From Tritrichomonas musculus (taxonomy: Eukaryota > Parabasalia > Tritrichomonadida > Tritrichomonadidae), in NCBI GenBank assembly GCA_039105265.1, contig JAPFFF010000005.1, positions 2,403,501 to 2,467,500 of the forward strand: a stretch of DNA of 64,000 nt, in the 5' to 3' direction. The position numbers were made by a program, and so were the translations under genes. Positions within the stretch are counted from its first letter, which is position 1; every line of letters begins with the position of its first letter. Positions 8,997 through 18,540 of the stretch are shown one piece after another. The notes under the pieces are model-generated. The model was given only the letters and a program-made list of their open reading frames with translations, had not been told where the DNA came from and searched no databases.

Positions 8997-11900
8997 TCAA
9001 ATGCAATCGTCTTCGTCACTCATATCGTTAAGAGGTTTTCCTGTAATGATATAGATTGGATTCTTATTAGATGTTACTTGTTGTTTTAGCTCTTCTTTAT
9101 CATAAGCAACAGATGATTTCTTTGGTTGTGATTTTGGTTTCATATACATTTCATTAAAAGATGGAAAACGTATGCCAGAATTGGTTGTGAATCCATCAGG
9201 TACATCATCATTAATTGGAATTGATTCGGTTACAAAGTCTTTGAAGTCATTTTTGCCATTTACTTCTGCTGATTGTTTGGCCAATGAAACATACATATCC
9301 CTATTATCCTTATACATAAAGTGCATTTCAGATGATATTGGAGTATTTAAATCTGGAAGAAGGAAGAGTTCTTTAATTTCTTGAATAATGTGGTAGACAT
9401 CCCTGGATGAGTTATAATTTCTTTCTAATGCATTAATGCAAATATGTCCATCTTTTGCAATATTAAGATGATAAGGAACAGAAACAAATTTAATTATTGG
9501 AGGACGAAATGGATAAAGCTCAGGGAATTTAACAAATAAATACCACCACTTTTGATCATATAACTCTTCATCTGGAGATCTAATGAAGACTTTCCACATG
9601 TCAATTTGAGATTGAAAAAGATAGATTTTTAAATCAGGATCATAATATGAACTTTCTTTTTTTAATACTTCTGCAGCAAAATGTAATTCATACAAAATTC
9701 TTTTTGTGCGTAAATGCGGAATCAAAGAATTTGTGAATTTTGAGCATATGTGACGTGGTGTCGCCAGTGGTAAATTTTCTGAACATTGAATTATGAATTC
9801 GTTCGTGATTTTATTATCAAATTTCGCTTTTTGTCGAGCATTTTTCATGAATTTCTTTGTGATTTGATCTGATTCAAGATGAAATGGGATTGTTGATTTG
9901 TCACCAGGAATCAATGGAGCAGGATTAATCTTTCGTTCTTCATAATTAAAGAAAGCACTTTGTTCAGCCAAATCAAAGCATTCTTGTATATTTTTTGGAC
10001 GAAAAGAAAGTCCTCCTGTTGCATGGCATGCAGCACAAAGTCTCTTGCATCTATCACACGTGTTGAGAACGACGCTGTCAACAACAATTTTATTTTTGAT
10101 AAGTTTTTCAACAACATTGTGCAGTTTAGCTGATGATCCATTGTCTTTGCCTGCTGAAATAACAAGTATTCTTGATTGAGCATTCTTATAAATTTCATTT
10201 CCGTCAACGTCCTTTCTGAATTTTGTTATTTCTTTGCAACTGAATGATAGCGAGTCCCATAATTTTGATTGTGAGTTACAAACTTCTTTTTTCATGCAAG
10301 AATTCAGTGAATTTGGATTGATAGGACCAAATGGATATCTAACTAAAATATCATCGTCAAATGAAACAAGGCTTTGAATGCAATGTCGAATACTGTAATA
10401 CATTTTATCCAAAAGCATACTCAATAATTGATATGCTATTGTAATTCGAGGAGGATTCTCGTTGTCAAGAGAAATTTGATCTCCATTCAAATCAGTATAC
10501 ATTAATTCTGATTCATCAAAAATGACTACTATAATTTGTTTAACTCTGTCTGGAATGATTAAATTTGTTGTAATTTCTAATTGAGATCTTTCTTGAGATA
10601 TATCAAAAGATTCAATATCTTTTGATTCAATTGTGCCAGTCATTGGATTAACAATATCAACAAGATTTCCATTTTTATTAGCATTTGAATCTTTTAAATA
10701 TGATTTCATTATATAAAGATATTCATGATCTTTCCCTTTGACTATGGAGCAACCACTAACATTCTTCAATGAAAGAGGTTTTTTAGGTGAAAAATCGTCA
10801 AAGAGATAATTTAAATTTTCAATAGCATCATCAATTGGAATTTGAAAATCAAGCCATGCAAAATCAATGCCTGCATCTCCTTTCCAATAATAAATGGTTT
10901 CTCCTGGTTTGAAATTTGAAAAGAATGGGGCAGATTTGTCTTCTTCTTTAATTTGATAACAAAATAATGGTATGTCATCTGAATCATCATAAATGGGATA
11001 TATTAAATTGCATAGCAAGAGCGAGTATTCAAAAATTTTATTATCAGGACAGTAAGATGGAATAATTCCTCTGAAATAACTGTAAAGAGTTGATGTCACT
11101 GTAACAACATCTCTTCCAACAACATCATTACGTTCTATAATGCGTTTTAATGAAGTAATAAGTGGTGGAAAATGAATAATTGCCGAACTTGATTTAAGAA
11201 AACGTCCACTTTTGAATCCATAATAATTAAAGTAGCCAATTAAACAAGCCATGTCTGACATACCAAGATCTGTTGAATCAACTAATGGTGAAATAAGTTT
11301 TTTGTGATTATCATCTTTGATATTACAAAGTTCTCCACATGAGCCACTTAAGATTTCTTCTGGAATGAGTCGTGTCAGAACGCCATAAATAACATTCTTC
11401 ATTTCAAATTTTTTATTTGTGAAAATATCTCCAAGTTTACCAGTTGTGAACGGAATCCCTCCTGGAAGATAAACAATTAGTATTTTGTCACTAGTATCAA
11501 TTATATCTTTGATATATTTCTTTAAAGCCTCGTTGCATTCATTTGCATTCATCGATAAAAGCAAATTAACTTGGATGCCATTTAGTAACATGTTTTTATC
11601 TCCTCCTGTAAAGTAAAACACAAAATTCATTTCTGATTCAATATCCAATTGTTGTCCTGAATAAAGCTTGATTCTTTCATCGGAATGTTCGATTATAGGA
11701 GTGGAAGTCAAATCATAATATGCATTAATATGATTTATATTGTCATAAGGCTCTTCTATTTTGGGCTGTGATGTGAATTGTTCTTTTGGTTTATTCATAG
11801 GTGGTTTAGCAATAGATAATTCTTTAGCTTTGCCAGGACGTATTCCTGGTGGCTTTTCTGGAATTCCTTGATTTAGAGGAGAAATTGCTTTTATAGAATC

Positions 11901-12398
11901 TTTACCTGGAATTTTAGGTTTTGGAATAATTGAAACATTTGGTTTAGAAGAATCTTTTCCTGGAATTTTTGGAGGTGGAATTTTAGGTCTTATGATCTGT
12001 TCTGCAATTGGTTTAGAAGAATCTTTTTCTGGAACTTTAGGTACTGTGATCTGTGCGGCAATTGGTTTAGAAGACTCTTTTCCTGGAATTTTTGGAGGTG
12101 GGATTTTAGTTCCTGAGTTTGGTGATGAAATCGTTTTTTTTATTAAATAATTAGAAGGTGGTTCTGAATCTAATGAAGCAGTAAAAATACATTGAGGATT
12201 ATCTTCAATATAATCAATAATTAAATCTGTTGAATCGATTTCTGATCCAAAATAAAAAAGTGTTGTATAAGTTTCTTTATATCTTTCGCTTAATTTCTCA
12301 AGGACATCTTTAACTGTTGACTCTTTGTTGATCAAAAGTACAAAAGAACGTTTTGGTACATTTTTTAGTGAGTAAAAAAACTTGATTTTGGATGACAT
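8997..12398 (-). CDS. Large UBL-vWA-like-E2 (UBC) ubiquitin-conjugating protein
   Basis: The 1133-residue product ends in a ubiquitin-conjugating (E2) fold, residues about 890-1040: WKVFIRSPDEELYDQKWWYL, then FPELYPFRPPIIKF, then HLNIAKDGHICINAL, where the Cys of GHICINAL is the expected thioester cysteine and HLN stands where most E2s have HPN. Before it, residues about 630-830 look like a von Willebrand A domain: IIVVIFDESELMYTD gives a DxSxx metal-site-like start and RILVISAGKDN matches a later strand. Residues 1-70 resemble a ubiquitin-like beta-grasp (FVLLINKESTVKDVLEKL), and residues about 85-205 are a Pro/Lys linker with repeated PPPKIPGK units. I chose the ATG at 12398, since nothing upstream in frame is an ATG. 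Known family members in trichomonads combine vWA and UBC; the role is presumably ubiquitin transfer to bound partners. The region between the linker and vWA (210-600) I do not recognise. It is tail-to-tail with the kinase gene. Confidence 0.75.
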   Translation of the reverse strand: MSSKIKFFYSLKNVPKRSFVLLINKESTVKDVLEKLSERYKETYTTLFYFGSEIDSTDLIIDYIEDNPQCIFTASLDSEPPSNYLIKKTISSPNSGTKIPPPKIPGKESSKPIAAQITVPKVPEKDSSKPIAEQIIRPKIPPPKIPGKDSSKPNVSIIPKPKIPGKDSIKAISPLNQGIPEKPPGIRPGKAKELSIAKPPMNKPKEQFTSQPKIEEPYDNINHINAYYDLTSTPIIEHSDERIKLYSGQQLDIESEMNFVFYFTGGDKNMLLNGIQVNLLLSMNANECNEALKKYIKDIIDTSDKILIVYLPGGIPFTTGKLGDIFTNKKFEMKNVIYGVLTRLIPEEILSGSCGELCNIKDDNHKKLISPLVDSTDLGMSDMACLIGYFNYYGFKSGRFLKSSSAIIHFPPLITSLKRIIERNDVVGRDVVTVTSTLYSYFRGIIPSYCPDNKIFEYSLLLCNLIYPIYDDSDDIPLFCYQIKEEDKSAPFFSNFKPGETIYYWKGDAGIDFAWLDFQIPIDDAIENLNYLFDDFSPKKPLSLKNVSGCSIVKGKDHEYLYIMKSYLKDSNANKNGNLVDIVNPMTGTIESKDIESFDISQERSQLEITTNLIIPDRVKQIIVVIFDESELMYTDLNGDQISLDNENPPRITIAYQLLSMLLDKMYYSIRHCIQSLVSFDDDILVRYPFGPINPNSLNSCMKKEVCNSQSKLWDSLSFSCKEITKFRKDVDGNEIYKNAQSRILVISAGKDNGSSAKLHNVVEKLIKNKIVVDSVVLNTCDRCKRLCAACHATGGLSFRPKNIQECFDLAEQSAFFNYEERKINPAPLIPGDKSTIPFHLESDQITKKFMKNARQKAKFDNKITNEFIIQCSENLPLATPRHICSKFTNSLIPHLRTKRILYELHFAAEVLKKESSYYDPDLKIYLFQSQIDMWKVFIRSPDEELYDQKWWYLFVKFPELYPFRPPIIKFVSVPYHLNIAKDGHICINALERNYNSSRDVYHIIQEIKELFLLPDLNTPISSEMHFMYKDNRDMYVSLAKQSAEVNGKNDFKDFVTESIPINDDVPDGFTTNSGIRFPSFNEMYMKPKSQPKKSSVAYDKEELKQQVTSNKNPIYIITGKPLNDMSDEDDCI

Positions 12399-12616
12399 AA
12401 AAATATTCACAATTTGGAATATCAATATATCCGATTATTTTTAATTTAAAAATCGAATATTTCGATCACAATTTCAATTATTATTAATCATAATATTTCA
12501 TATTTTGAAGCTATATTTGGGCGAAATTTTTCAGAGTTTTTTAATAGCATAAAGGAAAAAAAAGTTTGTTTTTCATTTAAGGGTGAAGTCCAAACAAAAA
12601 TTTACACAATAGGGGG

Positions 12617-12769
12617 TGCTTCTTTTTAAAATTAATCGGACTGAAATAAATAAAATTTATTCAATCATTTTTTTAATTTAGAAGCATAAACCAGTGATTA
12701 TTACTGAATATGCCTCGAAAGGTACGTTAGAAGACCTAATTTCAAAAGAAAGAAAATCCAAAACCAATG
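12617..12769 (+). pseudogene. Fold-back duplicate of a kinase-gene fragment
   Basis: Positions 12617-12654 are the exact reverse complement of 5366-5403 in the kinase gene, and 12681-12769 match 5398-5486 in forward orientation with one difference. The two pieces overlap by a few bases in the source (5398-5403) and are separated here by 26 bases. The copied part encodes kinase sequence around IITEYASKGTLEDLISKERK. It is too short to be a gene. Such an inverted, overlapping pair is what a fold-back template switch would leave. Confidence 0.85.
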
Positions 12770-12871
12770 TCAACAATTGTAATCTTGTAAGGTTCTTTGA
12801 AAAGGTCGATTTTTTGTGTAGATATTTGGTCATTATCATCATTTTTATTCAAGTCAATGCTATCATTATTA

Positions 12872-13168
12872 TTTCTTTAATAACAATGATTCAAGAGCTA
12901 ATAGATTTTGGTTATCATTATAGTTATCAATGATGCTGCTGAAATTATTTTCCTTTGATTTTTGAATCTCTTTAAATCCATTGTTTCTTTTGCATTTTTC
13001 TTTTATCAAATAGAATTCACTTGAATTAATGATTGATAATAAAGTAAATTGATAAAGTTGTTCTCTAGATAGTCCAGAAAGTTTAGAAGTGGAATATTTG
13101 ATAAATTGGATCTGACAATTTTTATTGAAAGTTATAAATTGGGCGAGGATTATTAGTAATATGCACTT
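12872..13168 (-). pseudogene. Unrecognised coding-like fragment, no ATG
   Basis: The minus strand stays open for 99 codons and reads like a normal polar, helical protein (for example KYSTSKLSGLSREQLYQFTL and KEKCKRNNGFKEIQKSKENN). It has no methionine and stop codons on both sides, so it is at most a gene remnant. I do not recognise the family. Confidence 0.3.
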
Positions 13169-13348
13169 TTAAAGGTGTCGTATTTTTAAATGTTTTTTGA
13201 CTCAAATAGATCTATCATTAACTCAACTAATGATTGATTCTGAACAACAGAAATAGGTGGTAATCGTGCAATCGAAATTCTCACAATATTGAACTCTTCC
13301 TTAAAATTATTAATAATAAAAATGATAAATTATATTTACTTAACAATA

Positions 13349-13538
13349 GACTTCTTAGTTAAGAAAGGTGGCCGCTAATTTATTTGTCTCAAAGTTTGTT
13401 ATAATTCTATCCAATTTTGTTATCTCCTCTCAAACTTTGTTAGGATTTTGAGAGAAAAATAAAATTTTTAATTTGTAAGAAGCATTCAAAACATCATCGA
13501 CAAATAAATTAACGGCCACATTTCTTAACTAAGAGGTC
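13349..13538. mobile_element. 190-bp MITE with 40-bp inverted ends and TA duplication
   Basis: Positions 13349-13388 and 13499-13538 are inverted copies (about 40 bp, three mismatches), starting GACTTCTTAGTTAAGAAA at the left. TA flanks both ends (13347-13348 and 13539-13540), as expected for a Tc1/mariner-type insertion. The 110-bp middle has no coding capacity, so this is a non-autonomous element. It ends 19 bases before the Polinton. Confidence 0.8.
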
Positions 13539-13557
13539 TAATGAGAACATTGATTTG

Positions 13558-13729
13558 AGTAGTGTACAATTGTGGTGATTTTAGGACTAAAGTCCTAACA
13601 TCCCCCCAATTACGTTTCTCCGCTCTGACGAGCTTCGAAACGACCCCCATGAACATCGCTCATTTAGAACCATCATCATAATTTCCGATGGTGCAATTTT
13701 TGAAATTCAATTATTTTTTATACTTTTAT
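13558..13729 (+). repeat. Polinton left terminal inverted repeat
   Basis: 172 bp, inverted copy at 39056-39227 with two mismatches. It contains the near-perfect palindrome TTAGGACTAAAGTCCTAA at 13581-13598 and a GC-richer centre (about 13602-13660) unlike the surrounding DNA. The flanking direct repeat is ATTTG at 13553-13557. Confidence 0.95.
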
Positions 13730-13800
13730 TCTTTTAATTTTAATTTTTTATCCACATTATAAATAACACCCGATAAATTGCCAACGAAGTTGCTCAGAGC

Positions 13801-14277
13801 ATGCGCATGACTAAACAAGTTGCTTACGTTTCTATTAATAAATTATGTGATAAATTAGAGGAATTTATTAAAGACCACAGTGTTGATTTAAAAACAAATG
13901 TATATGAATATTATGTTTTATTCAGTAAAGATACAGAATATGAAGATAGATTTGATAGTAATTATGTAGTATTTAAACCAATATTGATATCATTATGGAA
14001 AAGACAACAATTGAAATATAATGATTTATACAAGCTGTTTGAATGTGAAAAATTATATATTAAAGCCAAATCTAGAGGTGCACATTACAACATAAACACT
14101 AAAGAGAATCTACAAAATTTGGTCATTGAACGTGAACCAAAAAAGTTTACTAATAGAGATGGAAAAGAAATAGTATACCTTGATATTCGAAATTATGACA
14201 CATACAGTTTGGTTAAAGAAATAGAATCCCGCTTAAAGACTAACTATCAGCAATTCATCAAAGAATGTGGCTTGTGA
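13801..14277 (+). CDS. Polinton hypothetical protein, 158 aa
   Basis: The first gene inside the left terminal repeat. The product is polar and mixed-charge, with no signal peptide or membrane segment, and contains ILISLWKRQQLKYNDLYKLF and a C-terminal RNYDTYSLVKEIESRLKTNY helix. I do not recognise a domain. A second ATG two codons in could be the true start. Its place next to the terminal repeat and its orientation towards the ATPase and capsid genes suggest an element-specific role, but nothing shows which. Confidence 0.6.
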   Translation: MRMTKQVAYVSINKLCDKLEEFIKDHSVDLKTNVYEYYVLFSKDTEYEDRFDSNYVVFKPILISLWKRQQLKYNDLYKLFECEKLYIKAKSRGAHYNINTKENLQNLVIEREPKKFTNRDGKEIVYLDIRNYDTYSLVKEIESRLKTNYQQFIKECGL

Positions 14278-14343
14278 AAACACAAGACTCAAGCTCTGCT
14301 TGTGGACTATAAAAGGTATACTTATATGGGTCATTATTTTTTT

Positions 14344-14382
14344 GCATTTGCATAAGCAAAGGCCAAACAAAAAAGTTTGTCA
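14344..14382 (+). promoter_or_regulatory. Polinton promoter-like motif, copy 1
   Basis: The segment beginning GCATTTGCATAAGCAAAGGC and ending in GTTTGTCA occurs here upstream of the ATG at 14398. It occurs again, inverted, at 24191-24226, upstream of a gene on the other strand. Sharing between two unrelated genes of the same element suggests a common promoter or leader. It contains an inverted GCATTTGCATAAGC-type core. Confidence 0.6.
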
Positions 14383-14397
14383 TTTAATAGCATTCAA

Positions 14398-14930
14398 ATG
14401 AGTAAAACAAATGCTACACTCAAACCTGGTCATGTAATGCAAGGTAATAATACTCAAAAATTATTAGGATACTGTAATAGACTCAATAATGAATTAGGGT
14501 TTAATATTATCACTACTTCAGGAGGATATGTACTTAGGGATAGTTCATATGCTAGTCGTTTAGCAGAACCTCTTAACGAATTTCAATTTGGTTTACGTGA
14601 AGGGATTAACGTTAATGATACTACCATGAATAGATTCATTGAAAGGGTTCAAAATGAAAATCCATATGATAGACCAATAGATTATTCTGATTTAAAAGAT
14701 TTTAATGATTATCAGTTTAGTAAATGGGCTAGAACAAATAATGGTGTTTATAATGAACTCACAACAAGAATTAATTCCCAAACACTTGAACAATATAAAA
14801 AGACGTATCCAAGAAATGTTATATATGCTATCATTAGAATACTCAATGAACATGATTTTGCATCAAATGATAATATTCACCATAAATATACTGATTGTCC
14901 AAGAAAAATTTTCTCATTTTTTTATATCAA
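14398..14930 (+). CDS. Polinton coding segment, upstream of inserted transposon
   Basis: Coding sequence of the Polinton running from an ATG at 14398 (MSKTNATLKPGHVMQGNN) up to the inserted DNA transposon. It has the same base composition as the other Polinton genes. The product is polar, with YDRPIDYSDLKDFNDYQFSK and a basic helix KKTYPRNVIYAIIRIL. I recognise no family. The shared promoter-like motif lies just before it. Confidence 0.55.
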
Positions 14931-14936
14931 ATGTCA

Positions 14937-14969
<33 letters not shown>

Positions 14970-15130
14970 TATTAATAATATATTTATTTTTGTTAATATA
15001 TGAGAAATTTAATGATTTGTAAAAAAAATATGTTTAAAATATTATTGTTGTTATTGTTTTATTTGTTATTTTTATTTTATTTTTTTTTTTTTTTTAAAAA
15101 AAATCGATCTTTGTACTTAATTTCATTAAA

Positions 15131-17633
15131 TTAATCACTTGTTTCATTTCTTGCAATTATAACATTAATATTTTCTTCTTCTTCTTCTGTGTTTTTGGGG
15201 AAAAAATCATCATATCCGCAGTGATGATACATTCTTTTACCTAATCCAGTATTAATTAAGGAAGCAAATAAATCAAGAGCAGAAGATTCTTTTTCATTTA
15301 TATTATTGACCCGAACCAACTCTTCATACCATTTAGCTTTGAAAATTGCAAAAAAGCAATTGTCAAGAACGCTTAGCACGTCTGCACATCTTGGAGGAAT
15401 AAACAAAACATGAAAACCTGAATTTTTAAGATCATTGATCACTTCTTTATTGTGATGAGAAGACAGATTGTCCATAATCAATAAGTCACCAGGTTTTGCA
15501 TATTCTTTAAGGCTGCGGTTGAAAAGATATTCAAATTTGAGACCAATTGAATATAGAAATTACTGTTTATATTTATTTAAACTAACAAAAACACTTTTTT
15601 TACTACTTTTGATGCAAATTGATTCGCAGTCCAGGTTCAAGGTTTTTTATTGTATGATGTGTCAATCAGAACTTTTTTTTTTTAATAGTTTGAAATATAA
15701 AACTAAATTATTTAGAAAATCTTTATATCTAAAAGAAGTTGACTTAGATTCTTTTATAATTCATCAAAAATACCAAAAACTTTACATGAGCTATTATTAT
15801 TTATCTTTTAGTCAACTTTTTTTGACTTTATGATATTTATTTGTATATTTCGACTTTTTTTAAAAAAAAACTACGTAATACATTTGCAAAATTATCGTTT
15901 ATATGCAACATGATATGACATTTTCATTTACTTTGATTTCAAACTCAAGAATGAAATTATGCATTTCCATTATAGTTACCAATTCAATCAACCTCGAAAA
16001 ATTAATTTAATATTTAATAATGAAATGCTTTTTTTGCTTCTTATTTTATTTTTTTTATTGATTTTTTTGATATTTTCACGAATATAATAATCAAGTTTAC
16101 CTTGTAGCTTTGATTGTGCTTTGTCAAAACCATCAGATGCGAAATTAAGACCAATCCATTTGGCTTGCTTCATATTTTTCTAATTATCAATTTTATAAAT
16201 ACCGTTTCAGACCATCATTTTTTAAATGGATTAAAAAATCTGACACAGTGTCAAAAAAAAAATGTAAACTGAATTGTCTATCGGAATTGATTGAATAAGT
16301 CTCAATTGTAAAACGTGCATTTTAGAAAAAGTTAAACTTTTGAATGCCTATTCAACCGCAGCCTTAAATCCATTCACCCACTTTTTCATCTCGATAATGT
16401 TCATGCCCTTGACTCCAGGATCAATGATTTCTTTTCTTCCTTTCACAGTTTTAGTTTTCTGATTCCGATGCCTAATAAATGTTGCGAATCCATCTCCATT
16501 CGCAGTTAACGTAGCAACTAGTGTGTCTCTCCTTTTTGTTCCAGATGAGCAAACATAGGCTTGCTTGTCTTCTTGAAATGTCCATGTGTAAGGTGGAATA
16601 GAGTCACTATACAAGCCTGTTTCGTCCATAATATGAACGTTCTTTCTTCTTAGGTTATTGTCAACAATGACTTTTTTCACATCATCTTTGAATTTTTGAA
16701 TTTTTGCATCCTTATCATCAGGATCGCTTTGAGGATTTCGGCTCTGGCTTTTTCTGCGATGCCAACCATTTTTGAGAAAAATATTTGAAATGGTTGATCG
16801 GCATGGACACCACTCTATTCCTGATTCACTAGTAATTTGTTTGATGATTTTTCGAGCCCATTTACTTGTTACTGCCAATTTGCTGTCTCTCATTTCCCTG
16901 CATTTTTGCAGAAAAAGAGTAGTTTGCTCTTTTGTTAGTTTAGGAGTTCGACCTTTTTTTAATTTCTGTTACTCTGGCACTTTTGAGACATATCCTTTTT
17001 TTTATAATTGGTAAAAGTCCTCCTAGATATATAAATAATATCACATTTTTCCTCAAGTGATAGTTTAGAATATTTTTTTCTTGATACAAATTCTTTGATT
17101 TTTTCTTTGGCCTTTGAGGTCAAAAAATTGGCCGTAAAAAATTTTCGATAATCATTTTGAAAAATTTCTTTTAATTCATTTTTATAAGATTTTTTGAGAG
17201 GAATTTCTTTATTAATTTGATTTATTTCAACTTGATTTAACGTTTTTTCACAGTTTTTTGAATTTTCTATTTGATCATCACAAATCGATATCTGCCGATC
17301 ATTTTCACTGGAACCTAGAACTGCAGCTTCGGTACTAGAACTGTTCAATTCTGTTTGATTTTGAGTTTCTGGGTCTTCATTTTCTTCTTCTTCATCATAG
17401 AAATATTCGTATTCGTCAGAAAAATCGTCGTCATAAATACTATCATATTCGTCAAAATCAGAATCATCACTGTCGCTTGGAAGATCCAAAACTTCGATTC
17501 CTTTTAATAAATATTTATCTTCAAATGTATATAATGGCGAAAAAAAATCTTTTTGACTTTCTTCATTGGTTTGTAAAATATTATTTTGCTGATCGTTTGT
17601 ATAATCGATGTCGTTCTTATAAATTCCGTCCAT
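15131..17633 (-). pseudogene. DDE transposase, split by a TTAA element and a frameshift
   Basis: Read on the minus strand, the gene starts at 17633 with an acidic N-terminus (DLPSDSDDSDFDEYDS), then a helix-turn-helix-like part ending SRRTFTNYKKK, then the catalytic core. The first catalytic Asp is in HIMDETGLYSD (about 16620), the second in LIMDNLSSHHN (about 15475) and a likely third in PPRCADVLSVLDNCFF (about 15380), as in the pogo/Tc1 DDE group. A frame change near the A run at about 16960-16970 separates the N-terminal part from the core. The core is interrupted at the WVNGFK site by the TTAA-flanked element 15511-16363; with one TTAA kept the transposase frame is continuous across that site. 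The copy cannot make an intact enzyme as it stands. Confidence 0.75.
15511..16363. mobile_element. 853-bp TTAA-flanked element nested in the transposase
   Basis: The ends are inverted: GGCTGCGGTTGAA at 15511-15523 and its reverse complement at 16351-16363, with weaker match continuing to about 27 bases. TTAA lies directly outside on both sides (15507-15510 and 16364-16367). A TTAA target duplication with ends starting GG is typical of piggyBac-type or similar TTAA elements. No transposase is seen inside; short frames on both strands (for example 15988-16173 minus) are not convincing, so it is probably non-autonomous. Confidence 0.85.
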
Positions 17634-18540
17634 AAAAACAAACTTTTATTTCAGTAAAAAATCCATGTCACTTTTATAAATTTTCTATCAAATATTTTAT
17701 AATAAATAATTCTTTTTATTTCCTCATAATTTTCATGGTTTTTTTTATAATTAATTAATTTTTATTGAAATAAATATATTAAAAATAAAAATATATTATT
17801 TTTAATGATTATATCAAACTAATTTCCAATATAAGCAGCAATTAATAATTATAATAATTTAAATTATTATTGAAAATTTCATAATAATATAAAATAAACC
17901 TTTCAATATTATTTTAAACATTCATTTGAACATTTCGATTATATTTTAGACATTCATTTGATCTTTATTGGAACTTTTTCTCAACTTTCACCTCAATTAC
18001 GAAGTCGTATTCCCAAAAATAATTCATATCAAAAGCCAGCTATCATCAAAATTTGATGTTATATCTCTACCATAAAAATTGCTATATAGAGATGACCAAG
18101 CCGAAATCTAGGTACAATATTTTAAATTTATTTTCAAAATACGGCAATATCCGCAAAATTAATTAGAATTTTTTTCTGATTTTCTATACATATTTCATAA
18201 ATCAGATAAAGAATCAAGTTATATTTATATTATGGAGTACATGTTATATTCAGTCAGCAATAATTACTAATAGCATGCTTTTACTAACCTACTCCCTTTC
18301 TTTGAGAACGAGTCCAAAATTGGGAAAAGTCTTTTTACTCTATGAAAAAGTTAATAAAAGTTTAACTTTTTAAAAACTTTATTTTTTTTTTTTTTTTTTT
18401 TTGAGTTGTTTTTAATCGTTTTGGGAAAAGTATTTTTGAACTAAATTTTTATCTTTGGGGTCACTGGTTCGATTCCCATCCAAGGTCAAAATTATTTGAG
18501 AATTTTTTTCGTGAACAATCAGTATAAGGCGTATATATCA

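Larger units (their letters stand above)
14931..18533 (-). mobile_element. DNA transposon (pogo/Tc1-like DDE) inside the Polinton
   Basis: A 3.6-kb block with a minus-strand DDE transposase (15131-17633) interrupts Polinton coding sequence. TATATCAA occurs at both junctions (14923-14930 and 18534-18541) and may be a target duplication, but I found no convincing inverted ends, so the limits are approximate and more than one insertion is possible. The left edge begins with a 27-base A run (14943-14969). Positions 17634-18533 are 900 bases of non-coding AT-rich sequence with a T run (about 18378-18402) and a tRNA B-box-like word, GGTTCGATTCC, at 18466-18476. Confidence 0.65.

Noticed and set aside
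12694-12933. Plus-strand frame starting at the kinase fragment
   Set aside because: Only the first 25 residues are copied kinase sequence; the rest is unrelated and the whole is explained by the fold-back duplicate.
14943-14969. A run as a sign of retroposition
   Set aside because: A runs of about 27-28 bases also occur elsewhere (39269-39296), so one run is not evidence for a LINE or SINE event.
15468-15833. Plus-strand frame of 121 residues inside the TTAA element
   Set aside because: It starts within the transposase sequence of the outer transposon and runs across the element's left end. The composition is not protein-like (Leu/Phe/Ser-rich, as antisense AT-rich DNA gives).
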